Shown piece after piece: positions 44,007-55,790 of a stretch of 64,000 nucleotides of DNA (position 1 is its first letter; each line of letters starts with the position of its first letter). The notes under the pieces are model-generated. The model was given only the letters and a program-made list of their open reading frames with translations. It was not told the DNA's origin and searched no databases. The stretch is from an uncultured Pelagibacteraceae bacterium (GTDB taxonomy: Bacteria; Pseudomonadota; Alphaproteobacteria; Pelagibacterales; Pelagibacteraceae). A program made the translations under genes and the position numbers. The DNA is taken from assembly GCA_902543485.1 (NCBI GenBank), contig CACBYP010000001.1, positions 186,001 through 250,000 of the forward strand, given 5' to 3'.

Positions 44007-47000
44007 ATGAGTAAAGAATTAACCGATCTATTTAAATCTTCAGAAATTTCAGAAGCCCAAAATTTTAATAGCATAAAAATAACTCTTGCTAGTCCAGAGA
44101 AAATCAAATCTTGGACTTATGGAGAAATCAAAAAGCCTGAAACAATAAATTATAGAACTTTTAGACCTGAAAAGGACGGATTATTTTGTGCAAGAATATT
44201 TGGACCTATAAAAGATTATGAATGTCTTTGTGGTAAGTACAAAAGAATGAAATTTAGAGGAATTATATGTGAAAAGTGTGGTGTTGAAGTTACAAAGTCA
44301 AATGTAAGACGTGAAAGAATGGGTCACATTAATTTAGCCACTCCAGTTGCTCACATATGGTTCTTAAAATCGTTACCAAGCAGAATATCACTTGCAATAG
44401 ATATGAAGCTTAAAGAGGTCGAAAGAGTACTTTATTTTGAAAACTTTATAGTTATTGAACCTGGGTTAACAGGACTTAAAAAGAACCAGCTTTTAGGCGA
44501 AGAAGAACTAATAAAATATCAAGACGAGTATGGTGAAGAGTCGTTTACTGCAGGTATCGGAGCTGAAGCAATTCTAGAAATTTTAAAATCAATAGATTTA
44601 GAACAAGAAAAAGAAACCTTAATTAAATCAATTAAAGAAACAAAATCTAAAGTTTCAGAAGAAAGATCAATTAAAAGATTAAAACTAATTGAATCATTTA
44701 TAGAGACTGGAAATAAACCAGAATGGATGATTTTAACAACGATACCAGTAATTCCTCCAGAGTTAAGACCATTAGTTCCATTAGATGGAGGTAGATTTGC
44801 CACTTCCGATTTAAATGATTTATATAGAAGAGTTATAAACAGAAATAATCGTCTAAAAAGATTAATGGATCTTAAAGCTCCAGACATAATTGTAAGAAAT
44901 GAGAAGAGAATGCTTCAAGAGTCAGTTGATGCATTATTTGACAATGGTAGAAGAGGAAGAGTAATAACAGGAACAGGTAAAAGACCTCTAAAATCTTTAG
45001 CTGAGATGTTGAAAGGTAAACAAGGAAGATTTAGACAAAACTTATTGGGTAAAAGAGTTGATTATTCTGGAAGATCAGTAATCGTAGTCGGACCAGACTT
45101 AAAATTACATGAATGTGGATTACCAAAGAAAATGGCTTTAGAGTTATTTAAACCATTTTTATACGCAAGATTAAATAAGCTTGGATTAGCTTCTACCATA
45201 AAACAAGCTAAAAAACTTGTTGAAAGAGAGAGAAATGAAGTTTGGGATGCTTTAGAATTAATTGTTAGAGAACATCCGGTTATACTAAATAGAGCCCCAA
45301 CACTCCATAGATTAGGTGTTCAAGCCTTTGAGCCAAAATTAATTGAAGGAAATGCAATTGAGTTACATCCATTAACCTGTGCTGCATTCAATGCAGATTT
45401 TGATGGTGATCAAATGGCAGTTCACGTGCCATTAAGTTTAGAGGCACAATTAGAAGCAAGAGTTTTGATGATGTCTACAAACAATATTTTGAGCCCATCA
45501 AATGGAAAACCTATAATTGTTCCAAGTCAGGATATGATTTTAGGAATTTACTATCTCTCTCAGCCACCATATCAAACTGACAGAGTTGAAGGATATTTTG
45601 TAAATAACTCTGAGATTGAACATGCATTAGAAATTGGTCAAATTAAAGTTCATTCAAGAATTGTTTCAAGATTTGCAACAGTTGATGAAAAGGGTAATAC
45701 TAAATATGAAAAACATATTAGTACAGCTGGAAGATTTTTGTTAGCAAACTTAATTCCAAAGGATATAAATAATAGATTTGCTTTAGTTGACAGGTTGTTG
45801 CCAAAAAAAATAGTGTCTGAAGTTATCGATCATGTTTTCAGATTTTCTGGTCAAAAAAGTACAGTAATATTTTGCGATAAATTAAAGGATCTTGGTTTTA
45901 AACATGCTTTTAAAGCTGGAATATCATTTGGTAAAGACGATTTAGTTATTCCAGATAACAAACAACAATTAATTGATGAAACTAAAAAACTAATTTCTGA
46001 TTATGAAAATCAATATGCAGAAGGACTAATAACTAGAGGTGAAAAATACAATAAAGTTATAGATGCATGGTCAAAATGCACAGATAAAGTTGCATCTGAA
46101 ATGATGAAAAGAATTTCTGCTACAGAAATGACAGAAGATGGTCTAAAAATTAATTCAGTATTTATGATGGCAGATAGTGGAGCTAGAGGTTCTGCAGCTC
46201 AAATGAAGCAATTAGCTGGTATGAGAGGTTTAATAGCTAAACCATCTGGTGAGATTATTGAGTCACCAATAACTTCTAATTTTAAAGAGGGTTTAACTGC
46301 CCTAGAATATTTTAACTCTACTCATGGTGCCAGAAAAGGACTAGCTGACACTGCATTGAAAACAGCAAGTTCTGGGTACTTAACAAGAAGACTTTGTGAT
46401 GTTGCCCAAGATTTAACTATCACTCAAGTTAAATGTGATAACCCGAGTTTTATTAAACTTACAGAGGTTTTAGAAGGTGGAAATATAATGGTTAGCTTGT
46501 CAGAAAGAGCTCTTGGAAGAGTAACAGCAAAAGATGTAAAAAATCCATTAACAGGTGAAGTTTTAATAAAGAAGAATAGCATGATCGATGAAGCAGCATG
46601 CGAAAAAATTGACTCTGCAGGTGTAAAAAACTTGAATGTTTACTCAGTAATGACTTGTAGTTTGAAAGAAGGTGTATGTGCAACTTGTTATGGTAGAGAT
46701 TTATCAAGAGGTAAAATGGTACATGTTGGTGAAGCAATTGGAATGATATCAGCCCAATCTATTGGTGAACCAGGAACTCAGCTTACAATGAGAACTTTCC
46801 ACGTTGGAGGAACTGCATCAGTCAAGCAAGACTCTCAAATAGTGTCTAATAATGATGGTATATTAAAAATTGTTAATACAAATCTATTAGTAGACTCAAA
46901 AAAGAATTTAATTGTAATGGGAAGAAATACAGAGTTATCAATAGAAGATGATAATGGATTACAAGTAGCTGCATATAAAGTTCCATATGGATCAAAACTT

Positions 47001-48170
47001 TTCTTTGAAAATGGAGATAAAGTTAAAAAAGGATCAAAGATATGTGAGTGGGATCCATATACAACACCTGTTATTGCAGAAAAAGATGGAATAGCAAATT
47101 ATGTAGATTTAATAGACGGTATATCAATTGCTGAGACAACTGATGACGCAACTGGAATTTCTACTAAAGCAGTAGTTGATTGGAAAACACAATCAAAAAA
47201 TACAGATTTAAAACCAAGAATTACTCTTAGAGATGCAAAAGGAAATGTTGTTAAAAAAGCTGATGACAATGAAGCTAGATACTACTTAGTTCCAGATTCA
47301 ATATTATCTGTTAAAGACGGACAAAAAATTTCAGCTGGCGATGTAATAGCTAGACTTCCTAAAGAAACAACAAAGACTAAAGATATTACAGGAGGCCTAC
47401 CAAGAGTTGCTGAATTGTTTGAAGCAAGAAAAGCAAAAGATAGCGCAATTATTGCTGAGAATGATGGAAAAGTAATTTTTGGAAAAGAGGTAAGAGGTAA
47501 ACAAAGAGTAACAATTGAGTCTGAAAATGGTGATACTTCAAGTTATTTAATACCAAAAGGAAAACACATTAATTTTAATCAAGGTGAAAAAATAAAAAAA
47601 GGTGAATATTTGTTAGATGGTCAACCATTGCCTCATGACATTCTTAGAATTTTAGGTATTGAGGAATTAACTGAATATTTCGTAAACCAGGTACAAGATG
47701 TTTATAGACTACAAGGAGTAATTATAAATGATAAACATATTGAAGTTATATTAAGACAAATGCTTAAAAAAGTTGAAGTTAAAACTCAAGGTGACAGCAC
47801 ATTACTTCCTGGAGAAATTATTGATAGAATCAGATTTGAAAATATGAACGAGCAGCTAATCAAAGATGGTAAAAACCCTGCCGTTGGAGAGAGAGTTTTA
47901 ATGGGAATAACTAAAGCTTCACTTCAAACAGAGTCATTTATTTCAGCTGCTTCTTTCCAAGAAACAACAAGAGTTCTAACAGACGCTGCTATTAAAGGTA
48001 AGGTAGATAAGTTATCTGGATTAAAAGAAAATGTTATTGTTGGTAGATTAGTTCCTGCTGGAACTGGATCTGTTAAAAATTTGTGGAACAAGAAAGCTCG
48101 TTTGGACGATGAAAAATTCATTGCTGAGAACGAGATGATTGAGCAAGCAGAAAGCCCTGTAAATCAGTAA
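44007..48170 (+). CDS. rpoC: DNA-directed RNA polymerase subunit beta'
   Basis: Core polymerase subunit of 1,387 aa with the catalytic NADFDGDQM Mg site. The N-terminal zinc ribbon is [24 protein letters not shown] second zinc site lies in CDNPSF...[15 protein letters not shown]. Trigger-loop region [18 protein letters not shown] is intact. No terminator is visible after the stop, so some transcripts may run on into the str operon. Confidence 0.99.
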   Translation: MSKELTDLFKSSEISEAQNFNSIKITLASPEKIKSWTYGEIKKPETINYRTFRPEKDGLFCARIFGPIKDYECLCGKYKRMKFRGIICEKCGVEVTKSNVRRERMGHINLATPVAHIWFLKSLPSRISLAIDMKLKEVERVLYFENFIVIEPGLTGLKKNQLLGEEELIKYQDEYGEESFTAGIGAEAILEILKSIDLEQEKETLIKSIKETKSKVSEERSIKRLKLIESFIETGNKPEWMILTTIPVIPPELRPLVPLDGGRFATSDLNDLYRRVINRNNRLKRLMDLKAPDIIVRNEKRMLQESVDALFDNGRRGRVITGTGKRPLKSLAEMLKGKQGRFRQNLLGKRVDYSGRSVIVVGPDLKLHECGLPKKMALELFKPFLYARLNKLGLASTIKQAKKLVERERNEVWDALELIVREHPVILNRAPTLHRLGVQAFEPKLIEGNAIELHPLTCAAFNADFDGDQMAVHVPLSLEAQLEARVLMMSTNNILSPSNGKPIIVPSQDMILGIYYLSQPPYQTDRVEGYFVNNSEIEHALEIGQIKVHSRIVSRFATVDEKGNTKYEKHISTAGRFLLANLIPKDINNRFALVDRLLPKKIVSEVIDHVFRFSGQKSTVIFCDKLKDLGFKHAFKAGISFGKDDLVIPDNKQQLIDETKKLISDYENQYAEGLITRGEKYNKVIDAWSKCTDKVASEMMKRISATEMTEDGLKINSVFMMADSGARGSAAQMKQLAGMRGLIAKPSGEIIESPITSNFKEGLTALEYFNSTHGARKGLADTALKTASSGYLTRRLCDVAQDLTITQVKCDNPSFIKLTEVLEGGNIMVSLSERALGRVTAKDVKNPLTGEVLIKKNSMIDEAACEKIDSAGVKNLNVYSVMTCSLKEGVCATCYGRDLSRGKMVHVGEAIGMISAQSIGEPGTQLTMRTFHVGGTASVKQDSQIVSNNDGILKIVNTNLLVDSKKNLIVMGRNTELSIEDDNGLQVAAYKVPYGSKLFFENGDKVKKGSKICEWDPYTTPVIAEKDGIANYVDLIDGISIAETTDDATGISTKAVVDWKTQSKNTDLKPRITLRDAKGNVVKKADDNEARYYLVPDSILSVKDGQKISAGDVIARLPKETTKTKDITGGLPRVAELFEARKAKDSAIIAENDGKVIFGKEVRGKQRVTIESENGDTSSYLIPKGKHINFNQGEKIKKGEYLLDGQPLPHDILRILGIEELTEYFVNQVQDVYRLQGVIINDKHIEVILRQMLKKVEVKTQGDSTLLPGEIIDRIRFENMNEQLIKDGKNPAVGERVLMGITKASLQTESFISAASFQETTRVLTDAAIKGKVDKLSGLKENVIVGRLVPAGTGSVKNLWNKKARLDDEKFIAENEMIEQAESPVNQ

Positions 48171-48199
48171 AAAATCGTAATTTTTCCATGTCTTTTGAT

Positions 48200-48227
48200 T
48201 TGACAAATGGAATTTCTATAGTATTTT
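48200..48227 (+). promoter_or_regulatory. Candidate promoter of the str operon
   Basis: A perfect TTGACA (48200-48205), 16-bp spacer and TATTTT (48222-48227) lie 30 nt after rpoC. The predicted start leaves a leader of about 93 nt before the rpsL ATG, which is long for this genome. The -10 matches consensus at four positions. Confidence 0.5.
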
Positions 48228-48234
48228 GTGCGTG

Positions 48235-48326
48235 TTTTTGGTTGGAATGTAGTGACTAGTGCACTAAACGCTGCCACAAATAACCTGACAGTTATTTCAT
48301 CAAAAATCAAACTTATATATAATTTT
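48235..48326 (+). promoter_or_regulatory. Structured leader of rpsL
   Basis: In the leader a palindrome TAGTGCACTA (48257-48266) is followed by a perfect 7-bp stem AAATAAC-CTGACA-GTTATTT (48278-48297). The ORF track extends rpsL through this stretch, but S12 begins at the ATG 48327. In E. coli the str operon is autoregulated by S7, at the S12-S7 junction. The 2-nt rpsL-rpsG gap here leaves no such site, so the leader is a candidate for a substitute control site. Confidence 0.4.
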
Positions 48327-48698
48327 ATGCCAACAATTAACCAGTTGTTAAGAAAAGGACGAGAAAAACAAATTGCAAGGAACAAAGTTCCTGCGTTACA
48401 AAAACAACCTTTAAAAAGAGGTGTTTGTGTAAAAGTTTATACAACTACACCTAAGAAACCAAACTCGGCGCTAAGAAAAGTTGCAAGAGTTAGGTTATCA
48501 AATGGTTTTGAAGTTACAGCATATATTCCTGGAGAAGGACATAATTTACAAGAGCACTCAGTAGTATTAATAAGAGGTGGACGTGTTAAAGACTTACCTG
48601 GTGTGAGATATCATATACTTCGTGGTAATTTAGATACTCAAGGAGTTGCAAATAGAAAACAGAGACGTTCTTTATATGGAACGAAAAAAGGTAAATAA
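48327..48698 (+). CDS. rpsL: 30S ribosomal protein S12
   Basis: Decoding-centre protein of 123 aa. [12 protein letters not shown] is the usual N-terminus, which fixes the start at 48327 and not the track's 48228. [25 protein letters not shown] and [13 protein letters not shown] carry the lysines (K43/K88 equivalents) linked to streptomycin sensitivity. Followed after 2 nt by rpsG. Confidence 0.98.
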   Translation: MPTINQLLRKGREKQIARNKVPALQKQPLKRGVCVKVYTTTPKKPNSALRKVARVRLSNGFEVTAYIPGEGHNLQEHSVVLIRGGRVKDLPGVRYHILRGNLDTQGVANRKQRRSLYGTKKGK

Positions 48699-48700
48699 AC

Positions 48701-49171
48701 ATGTCTCGAAAAAGAAAAGCTCCTAAAAAAATTCCTATCGTAGATCCTAAATATAAATCGGTAATAATTCCAAAATTAATCAACTCTATAATGCTAAATG
48801 GTAAAAAGACTATTGCAGAAAAAATTGTTTATGATGCAATTGATAAAATTAAATCTAAATCAAAAGACGAACCTTTAACTGTATTTAACGATGCAATAAA
48901 TAATGTAAGACCAACTGTAGAAGTTCGATCGAGGCGTGTTGGTGGAGCTACATATCAAGTACCAGTAGAGGTTAAAGCTAAAAGATCGCAAGCATTAGCG
49001 TTAAGGTGGATAATAGATGCATCTCGAAAAAGAAAAGATAAGAAAATGTCTGACAAATTATTTAACGAGATATTCGATGCTTATCAAAATAGAGGATCAG
49101 CAATAAAAAAGAAAGAGGATACACATAAAATGGCAGAATCAAATAAAGCTTTTGCACATTTTAGATGGTAA
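48701..49171 (+). CDS. rpsG: 30S ribosomal protein S7
   Basis: Primary assembly protein of the 30S head, 156 aa. [18 protein letters not shown] start, then [40 protein letters not shown] and ending in NKAFAHFRW. In E. coli S7 also represses its own operon. Followed by fusA after 5 nt. Confidence 0.98.
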   Translation: MSRKRKAPKKIPIVDPKYKSVIIPKLINSIMLNGKKTIAEKIVYDAIDKIKSKSKDEPLTVFNDAINNVRPTVEVRSRRVGGATYQVPVEVKAKRSQALALRWIIDASRKRKDKKMSDKLFNEIFDAYQNRGSAIKKKEDTHKMAESNKAFAHFRW

Positions 49172-49176
49172 ATAAT

Positions 49177-51252
49177 ATGGCAAAAACTCATCCATTAAAT
49201 AAATATAGAAACATTGGCATCATGGCCCATATAGATGCTGGTAAAACTACAACTACAGAAAGAATTTTGTATTACACAGGTAAAAGTCATAAAATTGGAG
49301 AAGTTCATGATGGTGCTGCCACAATGGATTGGATGGAACAAGAACAGGAAAGAGGTATTACAATAACATCAGCTGCAACTACTTGTTTTTGGAGAGAGCA
49401 TAGAATTAATATTATTGATACTCCTGGTCACGTTGATTTTACAATTGAAGTTGAACGATCTTTAAAAGTTTTGGACGGTGCTGTTGCAGTTTTTGATGGT
49501 GTTGCTGGTGTAGAACCTCAATCTGAAACAGTTTGGAGACAAGCTGATAAATATAAAGTTCCTAGAATTTGTTTTGTTAACAAACTTGATAGAACCGGTG
49601 CAGATTTCTTTAGATGTGTGGATATGATTAAAGATAGACTTGGAGCTAAACCTTTAGTTATGCAGGTGCCTATTGGAATAGAGGCATCATTACAAGGTGT
49701 TGTTGATTTAGTCAAAATGAAAGCAATTGTCTGGAAAAATGAAGACCTTGGTGCTGAATGGGAAGAAAAAGATATTCCAGATGATCTCAAAGAGATATGT
49801 GATAAATATAGACAAGAATTAGTTGAGACAGCTGTTGAGCAAGATGAAAAACTAATGGAAGCCTACTTGGGCGGTGAAGAAATTAAACAAGAAGATTTGA
49901 TTAAATGTGTACGAAAAGGATGTTTGAATTTCGAATTTGTACCAGTTTTAACAGGTTCTGCTTTTAAAAATAAAGGTGTTCAACCACTATTAGATGCAGT
50001 TGTAGATTATTTACCAAGTCCAGAGGATCTTGGATCTATAATGGGTTCAAAACCGGGATCTGATGAGGAAATTGAGATGAAGTTCGAGGATAGTGCCCCT
50101 TTTTCAGCTTTAGCTTTTAAAGTAGCAACAGATCCATTTGTAGGAAGTCTTACATTTATTAGAATTTATTCAGGTACAGTTAAATCTGGGACTGGAGTTT
50201 ATAACACTTCTTCAGATAAAGAAGAAAGAGTTGGAAGAATGCTTCTAATGCATGCTAATTCAAGAGAAGACATTAAAGAAGCAAGCGCAGGTGATATAGT
50301 TGCGCTCGCTGGATTAAAAAACACTATAACAGGTCATACATTGGCAAATAAAGATGCGCCAGTATTACTTGAGCCAATGGAATTTCCTGATCCAGTTATA
50401 GAAATTGCAGTTGAACCTAAATCAAAAGCTGATCAAGAAAAAATGGGTGAAGCACTAGGAAGATTAGCTAAAGAAGATCCGTCATTTAGAGTGTCATCAG
50501 ATGAAGAGTCTGGTCAAACAATAATAAAAGGAATGGGCGAATTACATTTAGATATTATTGTTGATAGAATGAAAAGAGAATTCAAAGTTGAGGCAAATGT
50601 TGGAGCTCCTCAAGTTGCATATAGAGAAACAATATTAAATGCTGCTGAGTTTGATTATACACATAAAAAACAGAGTGGTGGAGCAGGACAGTTTGCTAGA
50701 GTAAAATTATCTGTTGAACCGCTAGAACCAGGTAAAGGTAGAGAAGTTGAGAGCAAAATAAAAGGTGGTGCAATACCTAAAGAATTTATACCAGGTGTTG
50801 AAAAAGGTGTGGAGACAATAGCTGACGGTGGTATTTTAGCTGGATTTCCTTTAATTGATTATAAAGTTACAATCTTAGATGGTTTGCATCATGACGTTGA
50901 TTCAAGTGTATTAGCTTTTGAGCTTGCTTCAAGACAATGTTTTAAAGAAGCATGTACTCGAGGAACTCTAAAACTTTTAGAGCCAGTAATGAGAGTAGAA
51001 GTAGTTACTCCAGAAGATTATATGGGAGATGTAATAGGTGATTTGAATAGTAGAAGAGGTCAAATAAGTACACAAGAGCAAAGAGGAAATGCAACAGTAA
51101 TAACAGCAATGGTGCCATTAGCAAATATGTTTGGTTATATAAATAGCTTAAGATCTATGTCTCAAGGTAGAGCTCAATACTCAATGTTTTTTGATCATTA
51201 CGACAAGGTTCCACAAAATGTTCAAGACGAGGTAACCAAGAAAACAGGTTAA
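49177..51252 (+). CDS. fusA: Elongation factor G
   Basis: Translocation GTPase, 691 aa from the ATG. G1 [12 protein letters not shown], switch [19 protein letters not shown]4 NKLDRTGA. Domain IV segment PQVAYRETI and C-terminal [18 protein letters not shown] are present. The track's GTG at 49165 lies within rpsG; the ATG at 49177 gives the normal [20 protein letters not shown] start. No clear Shine-Dalgarno sequence precedes it. The next gene is rpsJ, with no tuf copy between. Confidence 0.97.
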   Translation: MAKTHPLNKYRNIGIMAHIDAGKTTTTERILYYTGKSHKIGEVHDGAATMDWMEQEQERGITITSAATTCFWREHRINIIDTPGHVDFTIEVERSLKVLDGAVAVFDGVAGVEPQSETVWRQADKYKVPRICFVNKLDRTGADFFRCVDMIKDRLGAKPLVMQVPIGIEASLQGVVDLVKMKAIVWKNEDLGAEWEEKDIPDDLKEICDKYRQELVETAVEQDEKLMEAYLGGEEIKQEDLIKCVRKGCLNFEFVPVLTGSAFKNKGVQPLLDAVVDYLPSPEDLGSIMGSKPGSDEEIEMKFEDSAPFSALAFKVATDPFVGSLTFIRIYSGTVKSGTGVYNTSSDKEERVGRMLLMHANSREDIKEASAGDIVALAGLKNTITGHTLANKDAPVLLEPMEFPDPVIEIAVEPKSKADQEKMGEALGRLAKEDPSFRVSSDEESGQTIIKGMGELHLDIIVDRMKREFKVEANVGAPQVAYRETILNAAEFDYTHKKQSGGAGQFARVKLSVEPLEPGKGREVESKIKGGAIPKEFIPGVEKGVETIADGGILAGFPLIDYKVTILDGLHHDVDSSVLAFELASRQCFKEACTRGTLKLLEPVMRVEVVTPEDYMGDVIGDLNSRRGQISTQEQRGNATVITAMVPLANMFGYINSLRSMSQGRAQYSMFFDHYDKVPQNVQDEVTKKTG

Positions 51253-51254
51253 TT

Positions 51255-51563
51255 ATGGATAAACAAAATATTAGAATAAAATTAAGAGCATACGATAATA
51301 AGGTCTTGGATCAGTCTACTGAGGAGATAGTAAATACTGTTAAAAGAACAGGTGCTAATATTAAAGGCCCAATTCCTTTACCTACAAAAATAGAGAGATA
51401 TACCGTTCTAAGATCACCACACATTGATAAAAAAAGTAGAGAACAATTTGAAACCAGAACTCATAAAAGATTGATTGATATTATTGAACCTACACCAGCA
51501 ACAGTTGAAGCACTAATGAAACTTGATTTAGCATCAGGAGTAGATGTGGAGATTAAAATATAA
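51255..51563 (+). CDS. rpsJ: 30S ribosomal protein S10 (NusE)
   Basis: 30S head protein that also acts as NusE with NusG in transcription-translation coupling. It has 102 aa: [52 protein letters not shown] and SGVDVEIKI end. Starts 2 nt after fusA, so the str and S10 operons run together. One-base overlap with rplC. Confidence 0.98.
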   Translation: MDKQNIRIKLRAYDNKVLDQSTEEIVNTVKRTGANIKGPIPLPTKIERYTVLRSPHIDKKSREQFETRTHKRLIDIIEPTPATVEALMKLDLASGVDVEIKI

Positions 51564-52273
51564 TGGAAAATTTAGCTTTAATTGGAAAAAAAATAGGAAT
51601 GTCCAGAGAGTTTTTTAAAACTGGCCAATCAGTTCCAGTTACTGTGTTAAAAATGGAGACTGGAAGAGTAATAAACGTTGTTAACAAAGAAAATAGAGGA
51701 TACAGCGCAGTTCAAATAGGATTTGGAAAAATAAAAAACTCAAAATTAACCAAAGCTATGAAAGGTTATTTTGCAAAAAAGAATACTGAGCCAAAAAAAA
51801 CACTTAAAGAGTTTAGATTAGAAAATACCGAAAATTTCAAAGAAGGAAATGAAATTGGTTTAGAAATTTTTGAAAATGTTAAATTTGTTGATGTTAAATC
51901 TAAGACCATTGGTAAAGGATTTGCAGGCGCAATGAAAAGGCATAATTTTGGTGGATTAAGGGCTACCCATGGTGTTTCAATTTCTCATAGATCACATGGT
52001 TCAACAGGACAAAGGCAGGATCCAGGTAAAGTTTTTAAAGGAAAAAAAATGGCTGGTCATATGGGAGATAGAATTAGAACTATTCAAAATATTGAAATTA
52101 TAAAAACTGACAAAGAAAATAATTTACTATACTTAAAAGGTTCTATTCCTGGATCAAAAAATGCAGAAGTTTTAATTAGAAAATCAGTCAAAGATATTAA
52201 CAGAATGTCAATTGAAGAAAAAATTGAACAAATTGAAAAACAAAAAAAATCAGCTGATAAAAAGAAAAAATAA
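51563..52273 (+). CDS. rplC: 50S ribosomal protein L3
   Basis: Early 50S assembly protein of 236 aa. IGKKIGMSREFF start, and GKGFAGAMKRHNFGGLRATHGVSISHRSHGSTGQRQDPGKVFKGKKMAGHMG, the extension reaching the peptidyl-transferase centre. A Lys-rich tail (KQKKSADKKKK) makes it longer than E. coli L3 (209). Abuts rplD with no gap. Confidence 0.98.
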   Translation: MENLALIGKKIGMSREFFKTGQSVPVTVLKMETGRVINVVNKENRGYSAVQIGFGKIKNSKLTKAMKGYFAKKNTEPKKTLKEFRLENTENFKEGNEIGLEIFENVKFVDVKSKTIGKGFAGAMKRHNFGGLRATHGVSISHRSHGSTGQRQDPGKVFKGKKMAGHMGDRIRTIQNIEIIKTDKENNLLYLKGSIPGSKNAEVLIRKSVKDINRMSIEEKIEQIEKQKKSADKKKK

Positions 52274-52897
52274 ATGAAAATAGACAAATTAAGTATTGAT
52301 GGAAAAAAACAAAGCATAGAAGTTCTAGATAAAATTTTTAGTGCTAAAGTTAATAATCAATTGGTGAGTGGTGTAATCTACAAACTAAACGCAAACTTTA
52401 AAGGTAGAAAAGCAAAGACAAAGCAAAGAAATGAAATAACTGGCTCAACGTCTAAAATTTATTCACAAAAAGGTACTGGGAATGCTAGACACTCTAGTAA
52501 AAAGGCTCCTATTTTTGTAGGTGGGGGAATTGCTCATGGACCAAAAGGTGAAGATAATTATAAAGCTAGAAAATTGAATAAGAGTGAAAAAAAAATGAGT
52601 ATAGCTTCACTTATTACCGAAAAAAATAAATCGAATAACGTAATTATTTTTGATGATTTTGGAAAAAAAATTGAAAAAACAAAAGAAATGTTTGAGCTTT
52701 TGAAGAAGTTTGATGCAAATAACTCATTATTAATTGTTGATACCAAATCAAAAGATAATATCTTAAGGTCAATTAAAAATATTCCTAATGTTAAATTAAC
52801 CGATGCAAATCATTTCAGTGCATTTGATTTAGTTAAATATAAAAAAATTATTTTTACTGAGAGCTCAGTTAAAGAATTAGAAAAAAGGTATCAATAA
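52274..52897 (+). CDS. rplD: 50S ribosomal protein L4
   Basis: Exit-tunnel protein of 207 aa. The loop segment GSTSKIYSQKGTGNARHSSKKAPIFVGGGIAHGPK is conserved. In E. coli L4 represses its operon through an S10 leader. No such leader is possible here, because rpsJ follows fusA after 2 nt. It overlaps rplW by one base. Confidence 0.96.
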   Translation: MKIDKLSIDGKKQSIEVLDKIFSAKVNNQLVSGVIYKLNANFKGRKAKTKQRNEITGSTSKIYSQKGTGNARHSSKKAPIFVGGGIAHGPKGEDNYKARKLNKSEKKMSIASLITEKNKSNNVIIFDDFGKKIEKTKEMFELLKKFDANNSLLIVDTKSKDNILRSIKNIPNVKLTDANHFSAFDLVKYKKIIFTESSVKELEKRYQ

Positions 52898-53190
52898 TGG
52901 ATAAACTAAGCTTATACGATAAAATCCTGTTTCCAGTTGTTACTGAAAAATCAACAAATTTGTCAGAGCAAAACAAGATTGTTTTCAAAGTTCCTCATAG
53001 TGCTAATAAAAAAACTTTAAAAGGATCAATTGAAAAAATTTTTAAAGTCAATGTAACAAAAATTAATATTATTAATAAAAAAACTCTAATTAAATCTACT
53101 AGAGGGAAAAAAGTTAAAAAGAAGGGTTTTAAAAAAGCAATTATTACTCTTAAAAAGGGTCAAAATATTGACTTAACAACTGGAATTTAA
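52897..53190 (+). CDS. rplW: 50S ribosomal protein L23
   Basis: Protein at the tunnel exit, docking site for trigger factor and SRP. It has 97 aa: YDKILFPVVTEKST, KIVFKVPHSANKKTLKGSIEKIFKVNVTKIN. Followed after 3 nt by rplB. Confidence 0.96.
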   Translation: MDKLSLYDKILFPVVTEKSTNLSEQNKIVFKVPHSANKKTLKGSIEKIFKVNVTKINIINKKTLIKSTRGKKVKKKGFKKAIITLKKGQNIDLTTGI

Positions 53191-53193
53191 ATT

Positions 53194-54027
53194 ATGGCTT
53201 TAAAAACATTTAAACCTTATACAAAATCAACCAGAGGAACCATCTTGACAAGCAGAAATGGTTTATGGAAAGGGAAACCATATAAGCCATTAACTAGTGC
53301 AAACTATTCTTCAAAAGGTAGAAATAATTATGGTCGAATTACTTCCCGTAATCATGGAGGAGGACATAAACATAAGTATAGAAAAATCGACTTTTATAGA
53401 AAAAAGAAAGATATGAAAGCAATTGTTGAAAGAATTGAATATGATCCAAACAGATCATGTCATATAATGTTAGTTAAATTTGAAGACAACCAAAAATTCT
53501 ATTACCTTGCTCCACAAAAAATAAAAGTTGGTGATCATATTCAAAATGGCTCATCTTCAGAAATTAAAATAGGAAATTGCTTACCATTACAAGATATTCC
53601 AGTAGGAATTGATATACATAATGTTGAAATACAACCAGGAGCTGGTGGAAAAATAGCAAGAGCAGCTGGTTCTTCTGTGACGATTTCAGGTATAGATGGA
53701 AATTATTCAATTATAAAAATGACTTCTGGAGAAGTTAGAAAAATAGATTCAAGAGCGTTAGCTACAATTGGAGTTTTATCTAATCCAGATCAAAAAAACA
53801 TTAAAATTGGTAAAGCAGGTCGATCAAGATGGTTGGGAAGAAGACCACATACTAGAGGGGTTGTTAAAAATCCTGTAGATCACCCTCATGGTGGTGGTGA
53901 AGGAAAATCTGCTGGAGGTAGACATCCTGTTTCTCCTACTGGACAATCAGCCAAAGGATTAAAAACAAGAGATAATAAAAGAACTGATAAATTTATAATA
54001 AGAAGAAGAAAGAAGAAGAGAGCTTAA
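53194..54027 (+). CDS. rplB: 50S ribosomal protein L2
   Basis: Highly conserved 23S-binding protein near the peptidyl-transferase centre, 277 aa. ALKTFKPYTKSTRGT start, GRNNYGRITSRNHGGGHKHKYR, and the conserved VKNPVDHPHGGGEGKSAGGRHPVSP loop near the functional His. Standard length. Confidence 0.98.
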   Translation: MALKTFKPYTKSTRGTILTSRNGLWKGKPYKPLTSANYSSKGRNNYGRITSRNHGGGHKHKYRKIDFYRKKKDMKAIVERIEYDPNRSCHIMLVKFEDNQKFYYLAPQKIKVGDHIQNGSSSEIKIGNCLPLQDIPVGIDIHNVEIQPGAGGKIARAAGSSVTISGIDGNYSIIKMTSGEVRKIDSRALATIGVLSNPDQKNIKIGKAGRSRWLGRRPHTRGVVKNPVDHPHGGGEGKSAGGRHPVSPTGQSAKGLKTRDNKRTDKFIIRRRKKKRA

Positions 54028-54030
54028 TTT

Positions 54031-54339
54031 ATGGCAAGATCTGTGTGGAAAGGACCGTTTGTTGAAGAAAGTTTAATTAAAAAAGTTGAAAAGATTAAAA
54101 ACGATCCAAATAAAAAACCAATTAAAACTTGGTCTAGAAAGTCTACAATAATACCTGACTTCGTTGGATTTAGTTTTTTAATTTATAACGGTAAAAAATT
54201 TATACCAATAACTGTATCTGAGGACATGGTAGGACACAAATTTGGAGAATTTGCTCCAACAAGACAGTTTTTTGGTCATACACCAGCTGATAAAAAAGCA
54301 AAAGTTGAGGGTGGAGCTAAGGGAGCTGATAAGAAATAA
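54031..54339 (+). CDS. rpsS: 30S ribosomal protein S19
   Basis: 30S head protein, 102 aa. [18 protein letters not shown] start, [28 protein letters not shown] and [18 protein letters not shown]-terminal tail ([15 protein letters not shown]) makes it longer than E. coli S19 (92). Confidence 0.97.
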   Translation: MARSVWKGPFVEESLIKKVEKIKNDPNKKPIKTWSRKSTIIPDFVGFSFLIYNGKKFIPITVSEDMVGHKFGEFAPTRQFFGHTPADKKAKVEGGAKGADKK

Positions 54340-54341
54340 TT

Positions 54342-54737
54342 ATGAGTATAAAAAAAGATATAGATTTAAAACAAGTTAGATCGATAAATAAAAACGTAAG
54401 ATCTAGTGTAAGAAAATTAAAACCTATACTTAAATCAATTATTGGTAAAAAAGTAGAAATAGCAATTAGAGATTTATCTTTCTCGGAGAAAAGGATTTCT
54501 AAAGATGTTAAGAAAACAATTTCATCAGCAATAGCCAATGCAGAAAATAATTTTCAATACGACATTGATAATTTAGTAGTCAAAGAAGCTTTCTGTGGAA
54601 AACAGGTAATTATGAAAAGATTTAGAGCTAGGGCTAAAGGTCGAGCTGCAGAAATTATGAAACCATATTCAAATGTAACAATCGTTTTGAGTGAACAGAT
54701 GAAACAAAAAGGTAAGGAACATGGGACAAAAAGTTAA
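54342..54737 (+). CDS. rplV: 50S ribosomal protein L22
   Basis: Tunnel-lining protein of 131 aa. [42 protein letters not shown] start is diverged. The conserved hairpin [27 protein letters not shown] lies near the C-terminus. Its last 17 nt overlap the start of rpsC. Confidence 0.95.
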   Translation: MSIKKDIDLKQVRSINKNVRSSVRKLKPILKSIIGKKVEIAIRDLSFSEKRISKDVKKTISSAIANAENNFQYDIDNLVVKEAFCGKQVIMKRFRARAKGRAAEIMKPYSNVTIVLSEQMKQKGKEHGTKS

Positions 54738-55380
54738 TCCAGTAGGATTAAGATTAGGTATTAACAGAGGCTGGGACTCTGTTTGGTATGCCAAGAAACA
54801 GGACTTTGGGAATTATCTTATTGAAGATTTTAAAATAAGAGAGTTCATTAAAAAGAATGTAATTAATTCAGGTGTATCTAAAGTAATGATTGAAAGATCA
54901 GCCAAGAAGTGTTTTGTAACAATTTATACATCAAGACCTGGTTTTGTAATTGGGAAAAAAGGAAGTGATATAGAAAAAATTAAAGGTAAACTGTCTAGAT
55001 TGAGTACACATGAGATTGTTCTGAATATCAAAGAAGTCAAAAAACCTGAGACGAATTCTTTTTTAGTTGCTGAGAACATCGCTCAACAGTTAGTTAAACG
55101 TGTTTCGTACAGAAGAGCAATGAAGAGAGCAATGCAATCTGCATTAAGATTAGGAGCAAGAGGTATTAAAGTATCTTGCAGTGGAAGATTGGGTGGAAAT
55201 GAAATTGCAAGAACTGAATGGTTAAGAGATGGGAGTATCCCATCACATACTTTAAGAGCAGATATAGATTATGCTGAAGCAGAAGCACTAACGACTTATG
55301 GGATAATTGGGATTAAAGTTTGGATTTACAAGGGTGAAATTTTTACTAAGGAATTTAGTCAAGAAAGGAACAAAAAATAA
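54721..55380 (+). CDS. rpsC: 30S ribosomal protein S3
   Basis: mRNA-entry protein of 219 aa. [24 protein letters not shown] start, KH-domain loop [15 protein letters not shown], and [23 protein letters not shown]. The ATG lies inside rplV (17-nt overlap), and AAGGA just upstream fits a ribosome-binding site. Confidence 0.98.
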   Translation: MGQKVNPVGLRLGINRGWDSVWYAKKQDFGNYLIEDFKIREFIKKNVINSGVSKVMIERSAKKCFVTIYTSRPGFVIGKKGSDIEKIKGKLSRLSTHEIVLNIKEVKKPETNSFLVAENIAQQLVKRVSYRRAMKRAMQSALRLGARGIKVSCSGRLGGNEIARTEWLRDGSIPSHTLRADIDYAEAEALTTYGIIGIKVWIYKGEIFTKEFSQERNKK

Positions 55381-55382
55381 CA

Positions 55383-55790
55383 ATGTTGCAACCCACTAGA
55401 ACAAAGTTTAGGAAGGCACATAAAGGTAGAATTCATGGGACTGCTTCACGTTGTAATGTGATGAATTATGGTTCTTTTGGGTTAAAAGCAATTCAACCTG
55501 AGAGAATTATATCAAGACAAATTGAGGCAGCTAGAGTTGCGTTAACAAGGCATATGAAAAGACAAGGTAGAGTTTGGACAAGAATGTTTCCAAATATACC
55601 TGTATCAAAAAAACCAACTGAAGTAAGAATGGGTAAAGGTAAGGGATCTCCAGAATATTGGGCATGCAGAGTTAAGCCAGGAAGAATTTTGTTTGAAGTC
55701 GATGGAGTACCAGAAGAAATAGCGAGAGAGGCACTTTACAAAGCGTCTGCAAAACTACCAATAAAATGTAAATTTATAAAGAGAATTTAA
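55383..55790 (+). CDS. rplP: 50S ribosomal protein L16
   Basis: 50S protein near the A site, 135 aa. [19 protein letters not shown] start, [42 protein letters not shown] and the [24 protein letters not shown] block. Confidence 0.98.
   Translation: MLQPTRTKFRKAHKGRIHGTASRCNVMNYGSFGLKAIQPERIISRQIEAARVALTRHMKRQGRVWTRMFPNIPVSKKPTEVRMGKGKGSPEYWACRVKPGRILFEVDGVPEEIAREALYKASAKLPIKCKFIKRI

Noticed and set aside
48318-48323. Perfect TATAAT 3 nt before the rpsL ATG
   Set aside because: Transcription would start within or after the ATG and no matching -35 is present at the right distance.
48228-48326. N-terminal extension of S12 given by the ORF track
   Set aside because: S12 begins MPTINQL at 48327; the extension has no counterpart in the family and covers the promoter/leader region.
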